A stretch of DNA of 64,000 nucleotides from Halomonas sp. (GCF_011050415.1 NZ_DRFS01000025.1:248001-312000), one strand, 5' to 3'; shown: positions 8,769 through 17,727, counted from the stretch's first letter. The notes: generated by a model from the sequence alone, not told the origin. Translations and numbers: made by a program.

Positions 8769-9377
8769 ATGAGCGAAGATCGCAAGCCTCGCCGCCGCGA
8801 GCAGATTCTACAAGCATTGGCATTAATGCTTGAGGAAGACAGTGGTAAGCGAATTACCACTGCCGCCCTCGCCCGCCAAGTGGGCGTCTCTGAAGCGGCG
8901 CTTTACCGCCACTTCCCTAGCAAAGCACGCATGTTTGAGGGCTTGATTGATTTTATTGAAGAGAGCATTTTTGAGCGTATAACGCGTATTTTAGACGATG
9001 TTCCCGATGCTATGTCCCGCTGCAGCACTATCTTAACGCTACTCTTAGGCTTTGCTGAAAAAAACCCGGGGCTAGCGCGAGTGATGGGGGGTGACGTCCT
9101 TACCGGTGAAACCGCGCGACTACGCCAACGGATCAATCAGCTATTCGAACGCTTAGAGCTGCAGCTCAAACAAATTCTGCGAGAAGCCGAGCTGCGCGAA
9201 GGGCTGCGGCCCACAATTCCCGCCTCTGCTGCCGCCAATTTGCTAGTAGCCCATGCCGAAGGGCGAATCTCTCAATATGTGCGTAGTGACTTTAAGCGCC
9301 TGCCCACCGAACACTGGGAAGACCAATGGGTGCTGCTATCTAGCCATTTATTGCGCGCCGTGGCGCAGCCTGCCTAA
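8769..9377 (+). CDS. slmA: Nucleoid occlusion factor SlmA (TetR family)
   Basis: 202 residues. The N-terminal TetR helix-turn-helix contains RRREQILQAL and GVSEAALYRHFPSK, typical of SlmA. In E. coli SlmA binds specific chromosomal sites and antagonises FtsZ polymerisation over the nucleoid. It follows argB by 20 bases and is followed by a strong terminator. Its neighbourhood of dut, argB and pyrE-type genes is where slmA usually sits. The full-length similarity makes an unrelated TetR regulator unlikely. Confidence 0.92.
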   Translation: MSEDRKPRRREQILQALALMLEEDSGKRITTAALARQVGVSEAALYRHFPSKARMFEGLIDFIEESIFERITRILDDVPDAMSRCSTILTLLLGFAEKNPGLARVMGGDVLTGETARLRQRINQLFERLELQLKQILREAELREGLRPTIPASAAANLLVAHAEGRISQYVRSDFKRLPTEHWEDQWVLLSSHLLRAVAQPA

Positions 9378-9417
9378 TCTAGATAGCTCTTAAAACTTGC
9401 CACAATAAGCCACAATA

Positions 9418-9453
9418 AAAAAACCGGCGCCTTTTAAAGGGCCGGTTTTTTTT
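9418..9453 (+). terminator. Bidirectional terminator between slmA and rpoH
   Basis: AACCGGC and GCCGGTT form a stem with an additional inner CCTTT/AAAGG pairing, with an A-run before and an eight-T run after. It ends the rightward slmA transcript and, on the other strand, the leftward fts-rpoH operon. Confidence 0.85.
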
Positions 9454-9485
9454 ACGCTATCACACAGCAATCACTCATCAGCTAG

Positions 9486-10352
9486 CTAGGCCGCCAAAGA
9501 GTCGCCCATTTTCTGACGCAGCTTCTTCATCGCATTCTTTTCAAGCTGACGAATGCGTTCCGCGCTGACACCATAAACGTCGGCTAAATCATGCAGGGTT
9601 TCTTTGCTATCAGCCAACCAACGACGCTGCAAGATATCCCGAGATCGCTCATCCAAGCCCTCTAGTGCAAGCTGTAAACGGCGCGTGGAGTCTTCCTCGA
9701 AGTTGCTATCTTCCAGCTGCGTAGCAGGGTCTGAGGCCGCATCGTCCAAGAAATGAACCGGCGCTTGATAGCTGCTCTCGTCGTCATCACCTGCTGGGGC
9801 ATCGAAACCTGCATCGTAGGAAGAGAGTCGTCCCTCCATATCGCGCACAATTTCCGGCTTAACATCGAGATCTTTAGCAATCGCTGCCACTTCGTCGTTG
9901 TTTAACCATGCTAAGCGCTTTTTAGCGCTACGCAGATTAAAGAACAGTTTGCGCTGAGCTTTGGTCGTAGCGATTTTGACAATCCGCCAGTTGCGCAGCA
10001 CAAATTCATGAATTTCCGCTTTTATCCAATGCACAGCAAAAGATACAAGGCGAACGCCTTGGTTCGGGTCAAAGCGCTTGACGGCTTTCATCAAGCCAAC
10101 ATTGCCCTCTTGAATCAAATCCGCTTGCGGCAGCCCATAACCAGAGTAGCTGCGCGCAATATGTACCACAAACCGCAGGTGCGACAGTACCAAACGGCGA
10201 GCGGCTTCCAGATCGCCCTCATCGTACAAGCGATAGGCAAGCTCACGCTCTTCGTCGGCACTTAAAATCGAAATACCGTTAACTGCGCGGATGTAACCGC
10301 CCAAATCGCCGCCGGGTGAAAGCTGCCCCACCGGTAGAAGACTAGTGCTCAT
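9486..10352 (-). CDS. rpoH: RNA polymerase heat-shock sigma factor RpoH (sigma-32)
   Basis: 288 residues starting MSTSLLPVGQL; a GGGGAGA sequence lies about ten bases upstream. Region 2 (LSHLRFVVHIARSYSGYGLP, DLIQEGN), the RpoH box (TKAQRKLFFNLR) and a region 4 helix-turn-helix (ERIRQLEKNAMKKLR) are all present. The RpoH box separates it from RpoD and RpoS. It directs transcription of chaperone and protease genes under heat shock. It is last after ftsYEX, as in E. coli. An RNA thermosensor in the 5' region, as in E. coli, cannot be judged without folding. Confidence 0.97.
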   Translation of the reverse strand: MSTSLLPVGQLSPGGDLGGYIRAVNGISILSADEERELAYRLYDEGDLEAARRLVLSHLRFVVHIARSYSGYGLPQADLIQEGNVGLMKAVKRFDPNQGVRLVSFAVHWIKAEIHEFVLRNWRIVKIATTKAQRKLFFNLRSAKKRLAWLNNDEVAAIAKDLDVKPEIVRDMEGRLSSYDAGFDAPAGDDDESSYQAPVHFLDDAASDPATQLEDSNFEEDSTRRLQLALEGLDERSRDILQRRWLADSKETLHDLADVYGVSAERIRQLEKNAMKKLRQKMGDSLAA

Positions 10353-10433
10353 GTGCAGGTGGTCTCCCCTATAACCCATCGTGGTTGACGTAGCACTTAT
10401 AGATAACCTATTACAAAGAATCTAGCTTAAAAG

Positions 10434-10454
10434 ACCTTATTACGAAGATAAGGT
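10434..10454 (-). promoter_or_regulatory. Inverted repeat between ftsX and rpoH
   Basis: ACCTTAT and ATAAGGT form a perfect 7-bp inverted repeat around 7 bases, 82 bases upstream of rpoH. On the minus strand it is followed by CTTTT, so it could be a weak attenuator at the end of ftsYEX or a protein-binding site controlling rpoH. Which of these it is cannot be told from sequence. Confidence 0.35.
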
Positions 10455-10509
10455 TCAAGCGGTATCGCATTGACCCGCAGTATTTCATCTATATCAAGAT
10501 CTATCTACA

Positions 10510-11550
10510 TCATCTTGGGCGAATACTTGATAGGTGTCGCGTTACCGCCAACCAAGCGCCCAACCAGCCTAGTATTGTACTGCAAGATAGCAGAATTGTA
10601 GAGCCTGTCACATTGAGTTGCGGTAATGAAAAGCTCGCGCCATAGCTCTCTGCTAGTGAAGCAACGGGCAATGCAAGCCAGTGATTACCCATTCCTAGCA
10701 GACACAGCGCCAGTAGCCCACCTCCCAGCCCGTACCATGCACCACTGTAGAGAAACGGACGCCTCACAAACGCATGGGTCGCACCAATTAACATGACCAC
10801 TTCAATTTCTCTTCGCCGACTTTCCACCGAGAGCCGAATTGTATTACCCACGACCAGCAAAACACCCAGACCAAACAGCGCTCCCAGCGCCAGGGCAACG
10901 CGTCTACCTAGCTCGGCTAGGTTTCTCAACCGTTCTACCCAAGCCAAATCAACCCTAACTTCATCCACCCCGGTGAGCGCTTCCAGTGTGGTTGCCAGCT
11001 GCTGCATAGCGGCGGGATCAACGCTTTCCGGGCGCACCACAATGCTAATGGGTAATGGATTATCATCAAGGCCTGCCAGCACATCATCCAGGCCCAAGGC
11101 TTGCTGAAACTCTGCCATGCCTTGTTCAGCACTGATCATCTGTGTTTCCAACACGCTCTGCTCGGCGTTGACCGCCTCTTCGATACGCAGCGCCTGGGCA
11201 TCATCAGCAGCTAGATCCAGATAAACGGTTAGCGTCGCGCTATCGTCCAGTTCCGCATCTAGTAAGCGTGCACTATCCAGGGTTAACCAAAGCGCTGCTG
11301 GTAGGACCAGCGCGATGGCAATGGCTAGCATCGTTAGCAGGTTGCCTACAGGATAGCGCACTAAACGCACGAAGCTATCCCAAGCCATGCTGCGGTGATG
11401 GCGCCCCCAGGCGCGCAGACGGCTTGAAAAACGTGTTTGCTGCGATCTGGCACCACGGCGCGGTGCTTTCTCAACCGCTGGCTTAGCGGTGCTGCGCGAC
11501 GTCTTCAGCGCTGCGCCCTTTTGGCGCTTGGGAGTGGCAGACGGCCTCAT
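10510..11550 (-). CDS. ftsX: Cell division ABC-type permease protein FtsX
   Basis: 346 residues. After a basic, Arg/Lys-rich cytoplasmic N-terminus of about 65 residues there are four membrane segments: one before a periplasmic domain (roughly residues 95-215) and three after it. FtsX with FtsE forms a divisome complex that regulates septal cell-wall hydrolases through the periplasmic domain. The gene overlaps ftsE by 4 bases. The long basic N-terminal tail is typical of gammaproteobacterial FtsX. Confidence 0.95.
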   Translation of the reverse strand: MRPSATPKRQKGAALKTSRSTAKPAVEKAPRRGARSQQTRFSSRLRAWGRHHRSMAWDSFVRLVRYPVGNLLTMLAIAIALVLPAALWLTLDSARLLDAELDDSATLTVYLDLAADDAQALRIEEAVNAEQSVLETQMISAEQGMAEFQQALGLDDVLAGLDDNPLPISIVVRPESVDPAAMQQLATTLEALTGVDEVRVDLAWVERLRNLAELGRRVALALGALFGLGVLLVVGNTIRLSVESRRREIEVVMLIGATHAFVRRPFLYSGAWYGLGGGLLALCLLGMGNHWLALPVASLAESYGASFSLPQLNVTGSTILLSCSTILGWLGAWLAVTRHLSSIRPR

Positions 11551-12215
11551 ACCGCGCCCTCATCGGCCACTAGTCGGCCATCGCTTAAACGGAGTATTCG
11601 GTGGCGCAACCGGGCAATGAGCGCCAAGTCGTGACTGGCAATCATCACTGTGGTGCCGATCCGATTAAAATCTTCAAACAGCGCCATAATATCCGCCGAC
11701 AGCTGCGGGTCCAGGTTACCTGTTGGCTCATCTGCGAGCAGCAGTGCAGGCTTATTGACCACCGCTCGTGCAATCCCCACCCGCTGCTGCTCACCCCCCG
11801 AAAGCTCAATCGGCAGGGCTTTTTCACGATGTAGTAGCCCCACTTTATCCAAGGCGGCACGCACGCGGCGAGCAGCCTCACGGGGTTCGACCCCCTGAAT
11901 CTCCAGGGGCAATGAGACATTATGAAAGATGCTGCGATCAAAGAGCAGCTGGTGGTCCTGAAAGACGACGCCAATTTGGCGACGATAAAACGGCACCTGG
12001 CTTGCATGTAGCTGGGCAATATCGTGCCCAGCCACGACCACTCGCCCTCGGCTGGGCTTTTCAAGGCGCATAATCAGCCGCAGCAGCGAGCTCTTTCCCG
12101 CCCCCGAGTGGCCGGTGAGAAACACCATCTCACCACGGGCGACCCGAAAGTTTAGATGTGCCAGCGCTTCAAAGCGACCACCATAACGCTTTCCCACATG
12201 CTCAAAGGCGATCAT
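11547..12215 (-). CDS. ftsE: Cell division ATP-binding protein FtsE
   Basis: 222 residues, the usual FtsE size. Walker A is GHSGAGKSS, the ABC signature is LSGGEQQR and Walker B is LLLADEPTGNLD. It is the ATPase partner of FtsX in the divisome. Overlaps of 4 bases with both ftsY upstream and ftsX downstream show a tightly coupled operon, the same order as in E. coli. Confidence 0.97.
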   Translation of the reverse strand: MIAFEHVGKRYGGRFEALAHLNFRVARGEMVFLTGHSGAGKSSLLRLIMRLEKPSRGRVVVAGHDIAQLHASQVPFYRRQIGVVFQDHQLLFDRSIFHNVSLPLEIQGVEPREAARRVRAALDKVGLLHREKALPIELSGGEQQRVGIARAVVNKPALLLADEPTGNLDPQLSADIMALFEDFNRIGTTVMIASHDLALIARLRHRILRLSDGRLVADEGAV

Positions 12216-13615
12216 GCGCTGGCATCATCCCCTTGGCGATCAAATAGCGCGTGGACAAAATCTTTCGCATCGAAGGGGCGCAGGTCATTGATCCCCTCAC
12301 CCACCCCGATAAAGCGAATGGGCGTTTCCAGCTGCTTCGCTAATGCGAAAATAATGCCGCCTTTTGCGGTACCATCCAGTTTAGTCAGGGTAATACCACT
12401 GACCGGCACCGCATCATTAAAGGTGCTTGCTTGAGAGATGGCGTTTTGCCCGGTGCCTGCATCCAACACCAGCATCACTTCATGAGGCGCAGTAGTATCG
12501 AGCTTCTGCATCACTCTATGGACTTTTTTCAGCTCTTCCATCAAGTGGCTTTTGTTGTGTAAACGACCCGCGGTGTCGGCAATCAATACATCGACACCGC
12601 GCGCTTTGGCGGCCGCTACCGCATCAAAAATAACCGATGCGCTATCAGCACCGGTATGTTGGGCAATTACCGGTACGTGGTTACGCTCGCCCCACACTTT
12701 AAGCTGCTCAACGGCAGCAGCACGGAAGGTGTCACCAGCCGCCAACATGACGCTTTTGCCCTCACGCTGAAAGCGTTGGGTAAGCTTGCCAATGGTGGTG
12801 GTTTTACCCACCCCGTTAACCCCGACCACTAAAATAACAAAGGGCCCAGGACCTTCCTTCTCCAGCACCAGCGGCTTAGCGACCGGCGCCAGCATGGTAG
12901 CCAGCTCTTCCTGCAGACCACGGTAGAGGGCTTCAGGATTATTCAGCTCTTTACGGGAGACGCGCGCCTCAAGGCGCTCAATAATCTCAGTCGTCGCTTC
13001 AATGCCTACATCTGCCAGCAGCAGTTGCGTTTCTAAATCTTCCAGCAACTCGTCATCAATCTGTTTTTTACCTAAGAACAGATCGGCGATACCGTCAGTG
13101 AGATTGGCACGGGTTTTGCCCAGGCCTGATTTGATACGCGCAAACCAGCCTTTTTGCTCACCTTGCTGTTCGCCTTTGGGGGCAACTGGCTTTTCCTGTA
13201 AGGCGGGGCGAGGTGCCGTTTCAGGTACAGACTCTGGCTCCGCAATATCGGTTTGAATGACCGGCTCTAAGGCGGACTCTGGCTCACTGACTGGCGGTGG
13301 CTCCGATACAGGCTCTGGTGGTGGTGGCAACTCTTCTGTTTTTTTAGCAACCAAATGATCAGAAGATAATTCTTCAGAAGATGGCTCTTCAAAAGTTAAG
13401 TCTTCAGAAACTAACTGTTCATAAACTAACTTTTCAGAAACTAATGGCTCGGCGTCCAGCCTGTCAGCTTGTTGGCTGTCAGAAGGCTTTTCAGGCACCT
13501 CAATGTTTGGCTCGTCAACACTGCTATCGTGAGGTTGCTCTTCAAGGCGCGGGTCATCCTTTTGGGGCGACTGCTCTGGGTCGTGCTTGTTCTTACGTTT
13601 AAAAAAACCAAACAT
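12212..13615 (-). CDS. ftsY: Signal recognition particle receptor FtsY
   Basis: 467 residues. The first ~160 are an acidic, low-complexity region rich in Glu, Ser and Pro with repeated LVSE/EELSS-like elements, corresponding to the membrane-associating A domain. The NG GTPase domain follows with GVNGVGKTTTIGKL, DTAGRLHNK and TKLDGTAKGG. FtsY binds the SRP-ribosome complex and delivers nascent membrane proteins to SecYEG; its partner Ffh is at 41.6 kb. The stop overlaps ftsE by 4 bases. Confidence 0.97.
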   Translation of the reverse strand: MFGFFKRKNKHDPEQSPQKDDPRLEEQPHDSSVDEPNIEVPEKPSDSQQADRLDAEPLVSEKLVYEQLVSEDLTFEEPSSEELSSDHLVAKKTEELPPPPEPVSEPPPVSEPESALEPVIQTDIAEPESVPETAPRPALQEKPVAPKGEQQGEQKGWFARIKSGLGKTRANLTDGIADLFLGKKQIDDELLEDLETQLLLADVGIEATTEIIERLEARVSRKELNNPEALYRGLQEELATMLAPVAKPLVLEKEGPGPFVILVVGVNGVGKTTTIGKLTQRFQREGKSVMLAAGDTFRAAAVEQLKVWGERNHVPVIAQHTGADSASVIFDAVAAAKARGVDVLIADTAGRLHNKSHLMEELKKVHRVMQKLDTTAPHEVMLVLDAGTGQNAISQASTFNDAVPVSGITLTKLDGTAKGGIIFALAKQLETPIRFIGVGEGINDLRPFDAKDFVHALFDRQGDDASA

Positions 13616-13705
13616 GAGTGTTATCCGACATAAAAAGTGAACATTAGACCCATCCTACCACCGGAGGCAGAGACTTTGGATAAGTAGCCCGCTACAATCC
13701 GCTCC

Positions 13706-14350
13706 ATGACAAGACAACGCCCCCCTCGATCATCTACCTCCCGCCGCACACCTGCTCCGCGGGTGGGTCAACACGCTGGCAAGCCAGTTGCTAAGCTACG
13801 CATTATCGGCGGGGAATTCCGCCGCCGTCAGCTACCGGTACTGGATAGCCCTGGTTTACGCCCGACGCCAGACCGGGTACGTGAAACGCTATTTAATTGG
13901 CTCGGGCAGCAGCTTTACGGCCATCACGCGCTTGATCTATTCGCAGGCACAGGCGCGTTAGGCATTGAAGCGCTTTCACGTGGGGCAGCATCTGTCGATT
14001 TTATCGAGCGAGACCCGCGCGTGTCAGCGCAGCTGTCGGCGAATCTTGAACTGCTTAATATTAACTCAAGTACGGTGCATATTAACGATGTTCAAGCTTA
14101 CCTAACACGTCCTGCAAAGCCGTATACATTGGTATTTCTTGACCCCCCCTTTCATCAACAACTGGCTGCACCCTGCTGCTTTGCACTGGAGGAGGGCGGA
14201 TGGCTAACCAGTGAGGCGATGATCTACCTTGAAACCGAGACATCGCTGGCACCTAATGTGCCCGCCAATTGGCAGTTACATCGCGAAACCCAAGCGGGCG
14301 AAAGCACCGCTCGGCTCTATCAACGCCAAGATCAGCGTCAATTGCCATAA
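13706..14350 (+). CDS. rsmD: 16S rRNA (guanine(966)-N2)-methyltransferase RsmD
   Basis: 214 residues. A basic N-terminal tail precedes KLRIIGGEFRRRQL, RPTPDRVRETLFNWL, the SAM-binding DLFAGTGALGIEALSRGA and the catalytic DPPF motif. RsmD methylates G966 of 16S rRNA in assembled 30S particles. It is divergent from ftsY, the conserved arrangement in gammaproteobacteria, and the two share the 90-base gap as promoter region. Confidence 0.96.
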   Translation: MTRQRPPRSSTSRRTPAPRVGQHAGKPVAKLRIIGGEFRRRQLPVLDSPGLRPTPDRVRETLFNWLGQQLYGHHALDLFAGTGALGIEALSRGAASVDFIERDPRVSAQLSANLELLNINSSTVHINDVQAYLTRPAKPYTLVFLDPPFHQQLAAPCCFALEEGGWLTSEAMIYLETETSLAPNVPANWQLHRETQAGESTARLYQRQDQRQLP

Positions 14351-14472
14351 ACAGCGCTTGCCGCCACGCAGTGGCAGCGTTACGCTCGCCACATTGGCCC
14401 TACTGATAAGCTTTTCGCTGTTTTTTTTCGGCACTTATTGTTAGTTCTCGTTTTTACTATTTGGAGTTATGC

Positions 14473-14667
14473 ATGAGCCTGGAACTATTTAATCAGCTTG
14501 AACAAAAAGTCACTGATACCGTTGATGCGCTAGAAATGATGAAATTGGAAAATGAAGAGCTGCGCGGCGAAAACGCTAAGCTTAAAGAGGAGCGTGAAGA
14601 GTGGGAACGCCGCCTTAACGGCCTGTTGAGTAAATTTGACAGCCTGGATGCTTCAAGCGGCGCCTAA
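14473..14667 (+). CDS. zapB: Cell division protein ZapB (FtsZ-ring coiled-coil factor)
   Basis: 64 residues from ATG 14473, with GGAG six bases upstream; an in-frame TTG at 14461 is not needed. The sequence MSLELFNQLEQKVTDTVDAL followed by a Glu/Lys/Leu heptad pattern and a W-E-R-RL-LL end closely parallels E. coli ZapB (81 residues), which forms an antiparallel coiled coil and bridges FtsZ-ZapA to MatP. The stop overlaps the convergent rimI stop by 4 bases. No membrane segment. Small coiled coils can be mistaken for one another, but the start fits ZapB well. Confidence 0.8.
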   Translation: MSLELFNQLEQKVTDTVDALEMMKLENEELRGENAKLKEEREEWERRLNGLLSKFDSLDASSGA

Positions 14668-15128
14668 TCTGCTGGCAATGGCGCGGCGAGCGGCCGAGAC
14701 ATTAACAGTGCATCCTCACGCCCGGCGGCCCCATTAGCCGCTGGGTAGTAACCTCGGCGACAGCCATCCTCATTGAAGCCACTGCGCTGATAGAGCCTTA
14801 TGGCACTATGATTACCGGCGCGAACCTCAAGCAACAGGCGCTCACTTGACCAGCACTGGGCCTTCGTTAGCACGGCTTCCATTAACGCGTAACCCGCGCC
14901 ACTTCGACGACTTTGCGGCAACACCCCTATCGCTTGCAGCTCTGCTTCAAAAGGCAACCGCGCAACGATGGCATAACCCTGCAGCTGTTCATCCTGCCAC
15001 CAACCCAGCACACAGGTATCATGGCAACCCAGCGCTGCCAGCATCTGGGAGTCGCTGGTGCCGCTTTTAGCCTGCGCCTCTAGCGCCGTGAGTAACGCTA
15101 AGTGCTCCACGTTCAGCTCAATGATCAT
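14664..15128 (-). CDS. rimI: Ribosomal-protein-S18-alanine N-acetyltransferase RimI
   Basis: 154-residue GNAT acetyltransferase. The acetyl-CoA loop (PQSRRSGAGYALM) is followed by EVRAGNHSAIRLYQRSGF and the RimI hallmark tail GYYP...GREDALLMSRPL. RimI acetylates the N-terminal Ala of ribosomal protein S18. It overlaps the upstream gene (HolD-like) by 11 bases; the holD-rimI pairing is conserved in gammaproteobacteria. Confidence 0.92.
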   Translation of the reverse strand: MIIELNVEHLALLTALEAQAKSGTSDSQMLAALGCHDTCVLGWWQDEQLQGYAIVARLPFEAELQAIGVLPQSRRSGAGYALMEAVLTKAQCWSSERLLLEVRAGNHSAIRLYQRSGFNEDGCRRGYYPAANGAAGREDALLMSRPLAAPLPAD

Positions 15129-15975
15129 CTGCGCTCCGCGCTGAACGAGCCCACGACTCCCCTAGCATCTTCAAGGCTGGCCAAAGTTCCCGCTTGCTAC
15201 TGGTGCCTTCGAGTAGTGACTCAAGCGATGGACCCTGCCACACAGGTAGTGAAAGCGTTTGGCTGTGCGCTTCAACCACATTCAGTACACGGTCCAACGG
15301 TGCTTGCTCTGCCCCCAGCTCTCCCCACCAGAGCAGCTTCTCTAACTGCCAGCCTTGCCGACTGACTCTACCTGCGATGAAGGCTACCAAGCCTTCACGG
15401 GCTTCATCCAGCGGGTCTTCCACTGCAAATGCGTTCACCAACTGAGGCCAGGTAAAGTGCGTCACCTCCGGCAAAGCCCCCTGCTGAACTCCAGCGGCCT
15501 GAAGCAGATTAACCAGTAGCTGCTGCTGTTGGACGGTCATTTCCCCGGCCTGCACTACCAGCCAGCGACCCTCGATACAGAAACAGGAGAGTGAAAACTT
15601 AAGGGGTTTGGCTGGCGTAGCGGCTGCTGGCTCAACAACATTAGACACATCAGACGGTGGATTAAGCTGCCCCTCAGGGCGCTGGTGCGCTGAATCCTGT
15701 ATGTCGGTGCCCTGGGTATCTTTGAGCAGCGCGCGCACCGCCGAAGGCGAAGCAACGGTTGCATCCGGCTTGCGCGCTTCAGGTGAAGCTCGCTTGGGCG
15801 CCGGGGCATCATCCAACAGTGCCTGCAGCCTTGCTCGGGGCGGCGTCGTGTCGGGAGGCGAATCCTCCCACTCGCAGGCCTCGGTAGGCAGGGCGTTAGG
15901 CAGTTGGTACTTGGCAGCCCAGGCGGTAATGCCCATGGCCTCAAGATAGTGCCGCCGAATAACTTCCTGTGTCAC
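15118..15975 (-). CDS. holD: Probable DNA polymerase III psi subunit (HolD-like, long pseudomonad type)
   Basis: 285 residues. The N-terminus, YLEAMGITAWAAKYQLPNAL, parallels the chi-binding N-terminus of E. coli HolD (LQQLGITQW...PGAL). A Pro/Ala-rich, probably disordered linker (about residues 38-125) leads to a globular C-terminal domain beginning KFSLSCFCIEGRW. Position directly before rimI is the holD position. Psi bridges the clamp loader to chi and SSB. Pseudomonads are known to have a psi about twice the E. coli length, which fits here. Sequence divergence makes the assignment less than certain. Confidence 0.65.
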   Translation of the reverse strand: MTQEVIRRHYLEAMGITAWAAKYQLPNALPTEACEWEDSPPDTTPPRARLQALLDDAPAPKRASPEARKPDATVASPSAVRALLKDTQGTDIQDSAHQRPEGQLNPPSDVSNVVEPAAATPAKPLKFSLSCFCIEGRWLVVQAGEMTVQQQQLLVNLLQAAGVQQGALPEVTHFTWPQLVNAFAVEDPLDEAREGLVAFIAGRVSRQGWQLEKLLWWGELGAEQAPLDRVLNVVEAHSQTLSLPVWQGPSLESLLEGTSSKRELWPALKMLGESWARSARSADDH

Positions 15976-16280
15976 TTTTCGCCGCCGCGACAGTTGGGGG
16001 AATCAGGCCGTTCGCCACCGCGAGACTGCCACTCGCTGGGCGTATAAAGATGCATTGCCAAGGCGTGAACCGGGCCTGACAACTCATCAGCCAGCAGCGC
16101 ATAAATCTTTTGGTGACGTTTGACCGGCATCAAGCCATCAAACGTATCGCTGACCAGGGTGACTTTAAAGTGGGTTTCAGAGTTAGCGGGCACGTTGTGC
16201 ATATGGCTTTCATTTTCAACCTGCAGCACGTCGGGCGCTAGTGCCGCTAACTTCTGCTCTATCTGTGTCTGCAGCGTCAT
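15972..16280 (-). CDS. bolA: BolA family protein
   Basis: 102 residues, class II KH-like fold. The conserved core includes ENESHMHNVP...SETHFKVTLVSDTFDG and KRHQKIYALLADEL, followed by VHALAMHLYTPSEW, the typical BolA ending. BolA proteins partner with monothiol glutaredoxins in iron-sulfur cluster handling and affect morphology under stress. The stop overlaps the HolD-like start by 4 bases, making a bolA-holD-rimI operon. The conserved His residues fit BolA proper rather than the shorter IbaG type. Confidence 0.92.
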   Translation of the reverse strand: MTLQTQIEQKLAALAPDVLQVENESHMHNVPANSETHFKVTLVSDTFDGLMPVKRHQKIYALLADELSGPVHALAMHLYTPSEWQSRGGERPDSPNCRGGEK

Positions 16281-16323
16281 GTGATTTCTCCTTAAAGATC
16301 AGAAACCATTTTATTGTACGCGC

Positions 16324-17727
16324 TTACTGCTTCGCAGACGATGCCCTACGGGCGTGTAAAGCGCGTCGCGCCAGCGGCATGCGCGCCACACTTGCCAATA
16401 GCGCCAGCAGCGTGGTCGCCGCGCCGAGCCAAAGCGTCACCTGCACCGGCCAACCCAGCGCCAGCGCGGCCCCGACCAAGGCAACCCCAAACGACTGGCC
16501 TACCGTGCGCGTTGTGCTCATCACACCAGAGACATTCGAGCTACGCTCCAAGGGAAGGCTGCCCATCATTTCGCGGTTATTGGGTGGCTGAAACAGCCCA
16601 AAACCGATACCACATAGCGCGGTGCGCCATAGGCTTCCCATCACACCAGTCGATTCATCAACAAGCGCCAGCGCAATCAGACCAATGATCAGCAAGCCTA
16701 GCCCTGTACTTGATAACACGCTGGGGTTAATACGGTCGGCTAAGCGTCCCGCTATTGGCCCAACCAGCATGATAGCCAGTGGCCAGGGGGTGAATAACCA
16801 AGCGGTTTCCAGTGGTGAAAAGCCCATCTGCTCTTGGTAAAAAAACGACAGCGCCACAAAGGTAAGCCCTTGCCCAATAAAGGCAAGCCCAGAAGCTGAT
16901 ACGGCGAGGGTGAAACGTTTCTCAGCAAATACGCTAAGTGGCAGCAGCGGGTAAGGCGCTCGCCGTTGGCGGTGAATAAACCCGACACAGCTCAACACGG
17001 CTAACAGCGCCCAGCCACCGCTTTGCCAAAAGGGGGCCGCGTGACTGACCGCATCCATGGCCACAAAGAAGCTCGCCAGCATGACCATGGAAAGCAGTGC
17101 TCCGGCGATATCAAAGCTGCCTTGGCGGGGCAGTTCTCTGGGCAGCGCCCGCTTGGCGAGTAAAAATGAACAGACACCCAAGGGTATCTGGAGTGCAAAC
17201 AGCCAAGGCCAATTGGCAAAGGAGAGGATCACGCCACTTAAGGTGGGGCCCGCCGCGTAGCCGCCAGCGACCACCAACGCACTCAAGCCAAGCGCGCTCC
17301 CTAACAACCTTGACGGAAAAATAGCCCGATAAAGCGAGGGCCCAATCGACAGAGTTGCGGCCGCACCCAGCCCCTGCATAGCTCGAAATACCAGCAGTGT
17401 TTCCAGATTACGCGAGCAGGCCGCCCCCAATGAGGCCAGCACAAAAAGGCCTAATCCAAAGAGATACAGCCGACGACGAGTGACTAGCTCACTGATACCG
17501 GCAAACACCAGCAAGAAAGCAGCGCAGACCACCTGGAATAAGTTGGTAATCCAAACTGCACGGGAAGCTGAGATATTCAAATCGGCTGCAATAGTGGGCA
17601 ATGCCAGATTAATCATGGTGGTGTCGACCACCGCCATTAACGTGCCGGTCACTAGCGCCAGAACGGCCATAGCACGCTCTGGGCCTGGCAGGCCATCGTC
17701 TCCGGGGCGGGTTTCAAACAGTCGCAT
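16324..17727 (-). CDS. MFS transporter of the DHA2 drug-efflux type
   Basis: 467 residues from ATG complement 17725-17727, which has AGGA eight bases upstream; a further upstream ATG is not needed. The sequence is strongly hydrophobic with 12-14 predicted membrane spans. TM1 carries LALVTGTLMAVVDTTMINLALPTI, split here as the DHA2 motif VDTTMINLALP, and RAMQGLGAAATLSIGPSLYR is the antiporter motif C region. Such proteins export drugs or other small compounds using the proton gradient. No periplasmic adaptor or outer membrane partner gene is adjacent, so it probably works alone. Substrate unknown. Confidence 0.8.
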   Translation of the reverse strand: MRLFETRPGDDGLPGPERAMAVLALVTGTLMAVVDTTMINLALPTIAADLNISASRAVWITNLFQVVCAAFLLVFAGISELVTRRRLYLFGLGLFVLASLGAACSRNLETLLVFRAMQGLGAAATLSIGPSLYRAIFPSRLLGSALGLSALVVAGGYAAGPTLSGVILSFANWPWLFALQIPLGVCSFLLAKRALPRELPRQGSFDIAGALLSMVMLASFFVAMDAVSHAAPFWQSGGWALLAVLSCVGFIHRQRRAPYPLLPLSVFAEKRFTLAVSASGLAFIGQGLTFVALSFFYQEQMGFSPLETAWLFTPWPLAIMLVGPIAGRLADRINPSVLSSTGLGLLIIGLIALALVDESTGVMGSLWRTALCGIGFGLFQPPNNREMMGSLPLERSSNVSGVMSTTRTVGQSFGVALVGAALALGWPVQVTLWLGAATTLLALLASVARMPLARRALHARRASSAKQ

